From NCBI RefSeq assembly GCF_905475395.1, contig NC_058339.1, positions 85,570,520 to 85,634,519 on the forward strand: DNA of 64,000 bases, given 5' to 3'. The stretch comes from Chrysoperla carnea. Taxonomy: Eukaryota; Arthropoda; Insecta; Neuroptera; Chrysopidae. The notes under the pieces are model-generated. The model was not told the DNA's origin and ran no database searches. It saw only the letters and a list, made by a program, of their open reading frames with translations. Below are positions 24,170 through 36,000 of this stretch, piece by piece; position 1 is the first letter of the stretch; every line of letters begins with the position of its first letter. Made by a program: the position numbers and the translations under genes.

Positions 24170-27100
24170 GGTCCACTGAAGCTCAGAATATTGCTTTATT
24201 CAATTTGTTGATTCCACATATTTACGAGGGCCATTTTTTTCTATTCATTGAGATAATATGATATGAAAATGGACCATAAATATTCAATTGTTTGGGCGCG
24301 CGACGACGCAAAACACACAAATGTACCTTATTGTAGAACGCTATTTTGATCGAGCTGTTTTTATTAAACCCATTTGAATAACATAAAAAAACACATACAG
24401 CTTATTCATATAAAATGCTCTATTTCAAAAAAAGGTAGTTTAATCTATTTATTAAAGAAAATATTCAATTTCTTTTTTGAAAATAATTCAATATATTTTT
24501 CATACAAATTATGAACGGTATTAAAATAAGTCATTTTAAAAATTGTTTAATTATTAAGAGAGAAAATATTTCTTTTTTTATTTTTAGATTTTAGTTCACA
24601 CAGTACAATATTGTTATAAAATTTTTTTTAAATAATTAAAAGTATTTTAAGTAGTAAATAATTAATTAATTTCAATTATTTTGAAATGGTAATATCGTCA
24701 AATACCGAAATTTTATATTTTTTTGTTTTAATTCATTTATGTCTTACTAATAATATAGTTTTGATGCCCAACGTGGGGGCAATTCATGGTTGTAAAATAT
24801 AGGTTGGAATTGTTATTAATTTCTATATGAGTGCAATTTATTGAGTATTAATATTGAAAATTTTTCTAAATAGGTCAAATTATAAACAGCAATCTATAGA
24901 CGGTCTATATTTTTATCCGTTTTCAATTTTATAATAAATAACTATTTTCGAACTCTAAATAATTTAGTTTTCAGTGTTCAAATGATATTGAATGGTGGAT
25001 AGGGTTAAAATATTGAACATCTAAAGGTTGTTTAAGAATGTTAATCGCTTAATTTTCATAATTTAATGAAAATGAAGTTTAAAAATCTCTTAACTTAAAA
25101 TTTGGAGTAATAATATTTGTAGTCAACGGATAATTATTCTTAGAGAAGGTAAAACCAGCTCTATTTTAGGCGGAAACGTACTAAATCTAGTAGTAAAAAT
25201 TCAAATATTATCGATTTTAAATAAAATTTTTCTGTATCATCAATAATGTGATATTTATATTAGAAGAAAATATATTGAAAATTCTAATTATTTGAATAAT
25301 TAAAAAAAAGTATTTCCGATTAAAAATTATGTTCAATCAAAATGCATGGTATATTCCTGATTTAAAGATTTGTAATTGTTATATAAGAATATAATTGGAT
25401 AATTTCATTGACCATATTTTCATTTAAAGAATTTTTGATATTTTACTTTCACCGATTTGACTAAGAGTCTAGGCCTGCTGTGCTTAGACTCTTTATGTAA
25501 TGTTTGATCTGTTACACCTGGTGCGTTATGTTAAATTCAGAATCTGATTTCGAAAACAGAATAATTGTTAAAGTGTTTCATAAAAAGTTGAAAGGCAATT
25601 ATTGAAAGAAAACAAAGACCTTTCTTACGTTCTCACTATGTGATTTTCATTTGTTTATTATATGATCATGCATGGTGTAATTTCAAACTTATTTCCTTTA
25701 AAATGCATTCAGGAAGTTTTCCTTCATCATGGATTTCACTTAAAAAAATAAAAATTTGTAACTTCTATGATACCAAATATCCAATTATATCAATATCAAA
25801 GAATGGTGATAGGTGATTGTAATTATAGCCCAAATGCATATCGAGATTGAAGTGCGTATTATGAATTTGAAGCATTTTATATGAGTAAAAATATCTGTAT
25901 GAATATTATATTGTATTTATTGATCATCATCGATCGAACAGGGAATCATAGTTACAGTAAGAAAGAAGGCTTGTGACGACTCAATTAAAACAGATCGATT
26001 TGTTGTTTATATTGAGCTCGGAATTTTAAATAATGGACAAAACAAAAAAAAAAATATTTAAGAAAAAAAAATAGTAATAAAAAATAAACTATAGAAATTG
26101 AAGTGGGTTTTTAATTATTAGGAAACGAAAATTATATAAAAATATTTTTTGTATAAATAGAAATAAAAATTATGCCATCGAAAAAATTTAAAAAAAATTT
26201 ATTTATTGGTGAACACGGGAACAAGGAATTACTGACTTAATTTATTCGACGTTTTTTCATTCTTAATTTTATTTTCATTTCTGGTAGATTTATGTAAAGC
26301 AGTTTAACCCTTTTCCTGATGTTCGGAGTGCCTTGCATAATAAAAAAAAAAAAAAAATTCGAGTGATGTAACATATCACTCGTTTACCTTAGTTATATAT
26401 TTAAAAAAAAGTTACCTTTGATATTTTTTATGAATATTTTTTATGCAAATTATGACATCAATAAATAAAATACCAATCTTTTGTTTCGTGTACTTATTTT
26501 TGACTGAATATTGATTCTTAGCAATGTTTACTTTTACGAAATTTGTTAACAGTTCCTGTCTATCGAATTTTCTTAGATATATTTTTTTACCTTCTTTACA
26601 GAGACTACTTCTCATAACAAGACTTTAGACACATATATATGCTTAGAAATCTTAATGCGTTTTTTAAAATTAAAATTTTTTCGACACTTATTTTGTTATC
26701 TCCGTTCAGAGATAAGGATGTAGAGACAGAATTTTTTGATTCTGAAATCCCATAGTTCGGTTGTGTAAAATAAAAATCGTACCAAATTTTCCATGAGACG
26801 AGATAACCCTTGTTTACACTTGCACCTCTATGATTGCCTCTCTTATAGCGTTATTTTACGGTCAAATGATGAACCAATGATGATTGACACGAATATTAGT
26901 TTCAACTGACTAAAAAAATAGACACACGTTTCCGTTATTTGCGTAGTACTTACCAAAAGGAGATTTTGAAATGAATTTAAAAGATTTTTCGAAATCGAGG
27001 AGTCTATGAGAATTAAAGTTAATTGTCTAAATATCATGTATATATCAATTGAACTCTAATTATAATTCGTATAATTTTATGAGAAAGTTGATGCACCGAA

Positions 27101-30100
27101 TTTGTCTATTCTTGAAATTGAATAAAGTTAGAGTAACTTTTTAGTTTTAATAGAAACTGGAGAAAATTTCTCTCTTGTTTTGGAGTTACGGTTTCAATAG
27201 ACGGGTGAATTTGTAAAAATGGACTATTTGGATCATTTTATTGATCCAAAAACAATTATTTTTAAATGTAATCAACCAATCATCAAATTAGTCATGAGAT
27301 GATGACTAATTTGTAGTTTATATACATACTAGAAGTTTAAAAACAAAATTTAATCTAAAAGTTTGAGAAAAATTTATGAAAATGTTAGACAATTATTAAT
27401 ATTTTTGGCACAAAAAGTTTATAAAAATTAAGAACTAATCTCTGTAAAGTGATAACCGAGAAAAATCAACGATCGTGTGTACATGAGCGTCAAAAAAGGA
27501 ATATTAAATTTGTTGAAAATGGTGTACATCAATTTTTTAGACAAGTGTATTCTCGGCAATCTAAAATTTAATCCAAACCCATAAAATTTTCCAATATTGT
27601 TTTACAACTAGTCAAAACCACTGTTATCCACTAGAAGAATGTTTAAAAATATTTCCTCAAATCGATAAATGATTAGTTTTTCAATTCATGTTCTATTTAT
27701 TGATGACATAACAAATGCAACAATAAAATAAATATTCATGTATCACAAATGCATTTTCATAGTATACAGAATTTAATTGTATAATGTTGCAATATTATTT
27801 ATTTAATAAATGTTGATTTGTTGTTTTAGAAAATTAAGGATTTGTAAATACTGTTTGTGCCATAGTGGAATAAGTTTAAATGTTCTTATAACGAAAAAAA
27901 AAAAAACTATATTTGGCATTCATGTAAAATAAATGAAACTTGTTTAGTTTATCTATCTATATTCCTTAACAGGGCAAATTACTTAAAAATCAGATTTTTA
28001 GTAAGTAATTAGTCGTACAAAATTAATTTCTAAGATGAAATAATTTTATGTTTGCATATTTTTCCAATCAGAATTTTTCAACCGTTTAACAAGAATCGTT
28101 TTTGCTTTTAACAAAAAATTTGTTCTTAAATTCGCTCGGTTATTCTTAGATGCAATTTTTACTTTATTAATTTCCACTTTCTATATTATCTTTGTTTAGA
28201 TCAGAATATTATAGACCTTCATACTACCGACTTCTACCTTCGAGTAGCCGGTCACACACATTCTGCCTCCATGCTAATATCGACATCTTTCTTGGGTTTT
28301 TTCATTTTATCGTTCTAGCTTTTACATGAGCTTTCTTAGCTTAGTACCAAAATGATGGCATCCTAAAACTCCATTTGATTTATTTAATTAGTTCCATGCG
28401 TTAAAAAGCAATTGTGTTTGGTCATTATACAAATGTTTGAGGCTTAAAACCTTCGATAGGATGCAATTGGATTGAAAATTAAACTTGTTTTTACAAAAAT
28501 TTCGGTTTTAGATAGTTTTGAGTTGTTGCTCACTAGTGTAGAATTCCCAAATCATAGGATCTTACTTGTGAAGTTTTCATCACCTGTCTGAGAGAGCCTA
28601 TAGAATAGTAAATAATTCTTTGACATGTTAAAGATTTTGAACGACTAATTATTTCTAAAATAACTTCATTGTATCAAAATTGGATTTGTGAACATGTTAT
28701 CGAATAAAAAGATTAAATATCTTTTTTGAGTTTATTTTTTAACTCTGGTGAAATTCTTTAATTATACTTTAGACAATAAGTAATTTCACAGACATTTTAA
28801 CAACGAAAAGTATTCGATAACAACTCAAATTCGAGTTAGCAAATTATAGCCCTAATTATAATTTAAAAATAACCAAATATTTCTCCTTTTAGTTTAAATA
28901 TTTACTTAACAATAATTTCCAAAGTGAAAAAAATCTAAACAAAAATGAACCTAGAAATATAAAAAATGGTGTGTAAATTTGTTAATAAACGATAAAAAAA
29001 AACATTGTATTATGAATTTGCATTTTGGAGGTAAATGTTTTCAGTCATTATACCACGTTAAGTACGTGTAAGATGGTTTATTGTAATATATAAATGCTTG
29101 GGATTAATTAAATATAACAGTGTAAATATATGTATTTTTACAAAAAACAAAATGCATTTTGTTTATTTTTCTGATAATATTGGTCCCTTACATCTTATCG
29201 AGCCCACACATAAACGATAAAAATGATGAAAGGCAACTTCAATGTTGATAAATTAAATAAAGTAAATATCAGTCATTTTTAACGCTTGTGTGTCCGAGAG
29301 CTCATTATTGTTTATTTCTGTTGTGGTTTTTATACAAGCTTTAGTAAAATTTTGAACTTTTCAGCTTCCTGCTACTTTGTTGTATCGAAATTTCAGGAAT
29401 CGTTTATTGCGGTTATTATCGTAACTTCCACTGCTTTTTGTTGGTGTTAACTTCGCACCATTTTTTATGAACAAATATGTTTTTAAAACTGCGCATCTCT
29501 TTAATACCTCCAACTTGAAATAGAAGGGTTAAAAATTTCTAAATGAATTGATTTAATGTTTAGGAAGTACCTTTTGACAGAGAATATATCGGTTTTCTGA
29601 TATAGTCTCTGCTTTTGAATAGTGTCAACTCGCCAAACCACTACGTGCCTTTTTATTACGTATTTCATGTTTACAAAAATCGTATAACAACGTTATAAAA
29701 TTTTTCAAATACTCAAAATGGTTCATCGTACAACAAACGAAAAACTCATTTTCGCATATCAAAAACACTTGCACGTTTCGAATTACACATCACTTCATCT
29801 AAATCGAGCTTGTCGGTGCTATACGAATACATATGTAAAATAGCAACGTTGTTGAGCCGATCTTGCAAAATTGTCGATTTCAAATGTTTTCAGTCTACGA
29901 AGAACAAAAAAAAAAAAGAAACTCTGTTCATTTGAACAGGATGTCTCTGGAATTGTGATGAGTAAAGACGATCACTCAAAGAATATGTATTCAGAATAAT
30001 CTAAATACAACACACATCATTATCATCAATGGAATTACCCATTTTACCCATTCCACACACTACTTGTCGGATCTGGGAACTATCTACTGTCGCAAATGCG

Positions 30101-30413
30101 CAAACCATGATTAAAAACAACTTATCGTAAGGTATGTAATATCAAAAAGCTTTATTTTTACTTAAAAAATGGTACAAAATGAGAAAATAAATACTACACA
30201 TTATCAGACATGAATGTATGTATAAAAATATGAAAGAAATTATTATAAATATCGAAAAATTTATAGCAAATAAATATCAAATCACGAGTTGTACAAGTCT
30301 GGTAAATTTTAAAGCGCGTGTGTAAGGAAGAACAATATTTGTATCGTTTGAAGCTTATACTTTTAATTGACTATGCATCATATTATTATGTGTCAAAAAA
30401 TTTTTGGCTTAAT
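24170..30413. other. CREB 3' UTR and intergenic region
   Basis: No gene. The start is the CREB 3' UTR (GC-rich patch GGGCGCGCGACGACG near 24295); AATAAA-type signals occur from about 24930 on, so its end cannot be fixed. Hairpins: 25463-25493 (AAGAGTCTA / TAGACTCTT) and 26360-26382 (CGAGTGAT / ATCACTCG, 7 nt loop, after an A17-like tract). A minus-strand AATAAA at 30151-30156 is a fitting poly(A) signal for the LANCL gene. The CREB and LANCL genes are convergent here. Confidence 0.5.
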
Positions 30414-32646
30414 TTACAGTTCATAGCCAGGGAATTTGGCGTTATACGGTTCTTGAATATCCACGATCAAGTACAAACGTCCAGCAAGTCCTTCAAATAA
30501 GGATAGTGGGCGATCTGGGTAATGAAATTCATGGCTTGTTGTATAATCTGTGACCCATTCAGCAAACTGGATAGCCTGATGGAGATATTTTTGATCCTAA
30601 AATTTAAAAAAATTATTACTAGTGTCTCTTCATTTCAAATTAACATAAAGGCGTCATTTACAGGCAAATATGTCTATATAGTCTAATCAGGACCTTCACT
30701 GTTTATTAAACTTTCAGGTACATAAAATTATGACCCAAAAAATCGTCTTCGTTGCGCCCAAAATCTCAAATGAGACGAGGTTTCACGAATCGATTTCAGG
30801 CGAAATCTTAGAAACAATTTGTTTAATGATTTAATAATTACTCTAAAAACTTAAAAAACTAGGGTAAACTTTTTAAGTTTAAAAAAATTGACGAGCCACT
30901 ACTCAAAAAATCGAATTATAAGGATTGCTATTTTCTACTTAAATGCTATCAATTGCTAAGATTTTTATACTTAAATAATAAAATTATTCCACAAGCTATT
31001 ATAGTTAGTAGTAAATCCAAATTTTGAATTATTTAACTTACGTTGGTGGTTTTAAACAACTGTAAAAATGTATAAGCATTTCCAGCAACTCCATGACAAA
31101 TGCTGTATCCTTTTGTTAGAATTCCACGTTTCCACACAACTTCTCCACATTCTTGGGCGATATTTAAATATTGCTTATCATTGTAAACCTATCAAAAAAT
31201 GAAAACTTTATAAACTGCCTAAATAAATTTTTGATGCATAATACTATACCTCATAAGCTAAACAGTACAAATGAGTAAATCCAGGAGCACCATGACACCA
31301 CTGGACTAACTTATCACGTTCTTTACCAAGCGACGATGGAAAATTTCCAGATGAAAATCGTATGGACGATAAATAATCAATTGAAGGTTTAATAAGAAAA
31401 TTTAAGGCATCCTCAGATACATATCTGCGTGCTTGTAATAGCAAATATAAAATTCCGCTTAAACCATGAGCTGCGCCCAAATAATTACTGTCATGCCATT
31501 CGAACATCAAGGGAACTTTTGATGTTAGTTTCATCGATTTCGCCATATGTTGTCCACATTTGAGGACCACGTCAATAATCTAAACAAATATAATGCAATT
31601 TAATCAAATATTTGAAATAATATGTGGGGATATTACTGTTTCCTGGGCAATAAATTCGATAAAATTAGATGAAAAGCAAAAGTGAAATGATGTTTAAAAA
31701 TAAAATTTGTAGCCCGGAAAACCTTAATCTCTCCCAATTTGTTAATTTTTTTCTAGTACTTGTTTTATGAATTCATCTTCGATTTGAGCATTTTTGATAT
31801 GTTCTTTAACAAATAACAGGGCATATAAATAACCACATCTTCCATATAAAAGTTCATTTGGCGTGTTCGCATCGATATCCAAAACTCCGTCTCCAAGTTC
31901 AACTAAGCTGCAAAATTATTATCTCCCTTAATATAGGAATTAAAAATACAATAAAACTGAATTGAATACTTACTTTTGAATCAGTTTATTAGCTTCGGTA
32001 TCATTTCCCAATCTGTGTTCAATGACTGCAGCAACAGATAGCGGTCCTGCATCTCCACAAAGGAATGTAATTCGTCTTTTATTTAATTTATAAGTTGGAA
32101 TCAATTTTCGAGCATCCTAAAATATTAAAAAGGCAAGGAAATTTCATTAACGAAAACTCATATTTGGTTATTTCTTTGTTAATTATGAAAACGAAGTTTT
32201 AATTTCTTTTAAAATTATGTACTTACTTCCAGTATTTGTCTTTTCTCGGTTTCTGGTTTCCTGGATGCAATTAACAGCTTAAGAAGTGCAATTCCAGTAG
32301 AACCGGTATATACAGAATGGTCCTCTTCACGTTTATAATCCTTAAAATTTTTCTCCCACACAGAAACTGCATACTTATTGAGCTTATCATTTCGTAACTA
32401 AAAAAAATTATATTACGAAAAAATTATACACGATCCTGCCAGGATTCGAACCTGGAATCTTCTGATCCGTAGTCAGACGCGTTATCCGTTGCGCCACAGG
32501 ACCTTGTACTAAAGGCATCATTTTAATACAATTTATTTCTTTACCTTTTTGTTCATCAATAGACTATCACCAATTTCTACATAATCTTCAAATGTATTCT
32601 CAAATGAGACTTGATTCATCTTGGCTGTCGAATATGACCTTTTCAT
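30414..32646 (-). CDS. LANCL1: LanC-like protein (LANCL1/2 type)
   Basis: Eukaryotic relative of bacterial lanthionine cyclases: a cytosolic alpha-toroid protein that binds zinc and glutathione; vertebrate LANCLs add glutathione to dehydroamino acids in damaged proteins. Seven exons, in coding order: 32646-32545, 32397-32227, 32116-31974, 31907-31760, 31579-31250, 31188-31042, 30596-30414. All junctions keep phase, giving 407 aa (human LANCL1 has 399). Family blocks visible: TFLCGDAGPLSVAA, GRCGYLYALLF, NYLGAAHGLSGI, WCHGAPG and KGYSICHGVAGNAY, with the C-terminus FPGYEL. Expected zinc ligands are Cys283, Cys329 and His330; Lys324 matches the glutathione-contacting lysine. The intron 4 donor is the weaker GTACTA, chosen because the alternative read-through meets a stop. 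A second in-frame ATG is codon 10. It shares a promoter gap with AVL9. Confidence 0.95.
32431..32503 (-). tRNA. tRNA-Arg (anticodon ACG)
   Basis: A 73 nt cloverleaf on the minus strand. The acceptor stem GGTCCTG pairs with CAGGATC (one G-U), discriminator G. A box TGGCGCAACGG, anticodon loop CTACGGA within the TCTGA/TCAGA stem, B box GGTTCGAATCC. No intron. Six T residues about 8 nt downstream form a pol III terminator. It lies wholly within intron 1 of the LANCL gene, on the same strand, ending 33 nt before that intron's acceptor. Confidence 0.95.
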
Positions 32647-33012
32647 TTGCCGGTGAAAATAAATCACACACTTAGTTCTCTTTGTTGAAATATTTATTCC
32701 TCTACTAGTTGTATCAATAAAAAATGTTTAAAATTGCACCACAATTTTATTTTACACATAAAATACGACCATTTTAATGAAAACATACCATTGTGTTACT
32801 TTGTTTATCAATAATTCAACGACACTACAGAAATTCTACCAACAGAATGGATTAAAACTCCGATTGTTGAACGTCAAAAGATACCTGATTGAACAATGCA
32901 TTTGAACTACGGTCATTTCAGTTCAATTACAAATGGCGGTAAGTGAACTGTCAAATAATGCAAATAATTTCATAAATCTATTTATGACATGTTAAAAGTG
33001 TAAATATTTACG
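32647..33012. promoter_or_regulatory. Divergent promoter between LANCL and AVL9
   Basis: Only 366 bp separate the two start codons. A YY1/Pho-type motif AAATGGCGG (32931-32939) is a common promoter-proximal element in insect housekeeping genes; no TATA box is evident, consistent with a broad bidirectional promoter. The GGTAAGT overlapping the motif could serve as a donor, but the next 70 bp offer no good acceptor. Confidence 0.6.
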
Positions 33013-36000
33013 ATGAGTGAGTCAGAAAATCCGATTTTACATGTGATCGTTGTGGGATTTCATCACAAAAAAGGATGTCAGGTATTTAAAGACAATTTTA
33101 ATTTATATGTTGGCAAAATTTCTATCGATAATGATTTTTCGATGTATAATATTTTGAAAAATTTATAATTTTTAGGTCGAATACTCATATCCACCATTGG
33201 TACCGGAATCACCTAATGAATGTCCACCAGGATGGAAATATTTACCTACATTAGCCTTACCTGATGGTTCACACAATTTTGAAAATGACACGGCTTATTT
33301 TCACCTTTCAAGTTTAACTGATCCAAGAAAAACTGTTTTTGGTATATCTTGTTATCGGCAAATTCCCGTGGAGGTAATTATTTAATTATTTTGTGTTTAC
33401 TGTCACAATATTGTTAGATATAATTATGTACAGTGACTTGATAACAAACTAATTATGTCGTGGCATTTAATTAATAAGTGCGGTTACCTTTTCATGATGT
33501 TTCCCATATTTGAATAACGCTATTTTTTCATTTAGCACAATATTTCGCTAATATTATTTGCAATCAATTGAAATGGAATTTCAATGTCAACAATTCACAT
33601 GCGTGAATTTGGTTAATTGCAATCGATTGTGTTTCTAGAAATAATTGTATGTTTTCTAATTTCTATAAATACATTTGCATAATTATCAAAAACTATTATT
33701 TAAACGTGCCAATAAATCAGGAAATGACAAAATATTACATCATAATACAAAAATAGATTTAAGTAAACTGATAAATATATCGAATAACTTTCACGAAGGA
33801 TTTGTAATTTCGTAAAAAATCTGTTCACTGTATAGGCTTTTTTAGGCATTAATAAGTTACAAAATTTTGAGTAAACAAGTTTTCTACTTAACGAAAACAT
33901 GGAGATTAATGCTATGATTTTGGGGAATTCCAAATAATAATCATTATACATATATACGTATTTTACTAAATTCAACTTACGTAATCTTTCTTTTTTTTTT
34001 TTAAATTTGAGTTAACGTGTACAAATGCACTATAAATAGTTCCTAGGGAAACAATATTTTGTACAAGTTATTGATAACTCTTGAGTTGCAACTCCCTAAC
34101 TGGCGATAATAAATCGTAATAATTAAAATTAGAAGAGGACCCGAATTCAGTAGCTACAATTTCGGCTACCAGATGACAATAGTTGTACAAACCATTTTTT
34201 AAGGTCAATAAAAATATTCAAACTCAAATCAGATAAATCTCGCCAACTGGCGATAAAAGTTTGTACTTTTAAACAAGAAGTGGACCGCTTTCTTAGTAGT
34301 TCCAATTTAGACCACCTGATTACTTGCTATTTATTAATAGACCCTTACATATTCGACAAATCGCGTATTTGATCAATCAGCGGAAGGGTATGGCATTTTT
34401 TTCGACTTATCGAAGATTTCGACTTAACGAGGTTCGAGTTATCGAGATTCACTGTAATAACATGCCATGAAAGTTTATGGCTCACCGTTTAACTTTTTAA
34501 AACCTCAAGTTTTTTTCAAATATAAATTAACATTTACGCGGACCTCAAACAAAGTTTAAATTAAAATTATCAATATCGAATTCACAGAAAGCTTGTTCGC
34601 GTTAGGAACCTTTTAAGATTAAAAACTAGGAGTTATTATTATCAATATTAATAATTATATAGTTTAACTTTTAAATCTACAAATTTCCTACAACTTTTAC
34701 TTTGCAATTTTCCAAAATTAATATTTATGAAGTTATAACACGTTCAATGTTGCAATACCGAGTGTTCAAAGTCATTTTAGACCATTTTGGCCTAAAATAC
34801 ACGATTGCGAAAACATAAGGCGAAATTGTTTTCTACAAAATGGAGGCAAAAAATTTAAATCCCGATATGTTCATAAAGTTTTATTTACGATTTATTCATA
34901 CCTGAAGAATTCTTAAACCTAAATTATAATTTTTAATATTTTAGAAATTAAAAATAAAAACTGATGATATTACTCGAAGTACTGTACAAAAGGCAGTATG
35001 CGTTTTAAGTACATTATCATTATACGGACATATTCAAGTCAAAATGTCTTTAATCACACATGCATACTTTGAAGAAGGTGATTTTAGTAAGGTTACACTA
35101 CTTGAGGACACCTATCACCATCTAAACTCTTGTCTATCTCAAACTCAAATACCTTCACAAATCTTTGTTGGTAAGTTTCTTGAAATTTGTTGATTTTCGA
35201 TTCCTTAGAACTTATAATAAATGTGAAAGTAGAATAGTTTATTTCAACAGCAGCAATTTTTAAATCTTGTCATGCGGTCGCAAGTTACAATTTCTGGCAT
35301 ATTTAGTCAAAAATATAATAAATAATTAAAATAATAAATTAAAACATTGTAAATGTACTCTCACATGTAAGGTTATAGAAATAATACTTAGAATGTTTTA
35401 ACTTCAAGACTATACTTAGAAATGACGACTATAGGTATATCAACTGCCTAATAGAAAATACATTGAGTTTATAATGATTTACCCTCAACGGTAATTTTAT
35501 TAGAATAGAAATTCTAAGCACTTCTGAAAAGAAAAAAAGTTGTCCACAAAGAAGATAGAGGAAGGTATTTTCGACCAATTTCTGTGTTAGGACCAAATAT
35601 GGCTATTGCAATTTGATTGCGTTACGATATAAATAAGGCCTATAAAATTCAGTTTGAATATACCGACCATGGACATTTGAATAAAAAACGAAACATTGCA
35701 AAAGGGAATCGAAGTTTCTAATACTAGATTTCTTTTTTTTTCACATGGGTTATAAGTTCTGAGGTTTTTTAATGTGAATACTAACAAAATTTACTACTTT
35801 AGGTTTGTCAGCTAGAGATTTAATATTACAATGGCGTCACAAAGCCGTACTACTTTTTAAGTTACTTTTATTGGAAAAACGTCTTATATTTTACAAATCT
35901 CCAGTGCAACCGTTATGCTCAACTATTTTGACATTACTCTCATTACATCCTGGCATGATCGAACGTGGACTTGATCAATCTGCATGTGTTAAGTAAGCTT

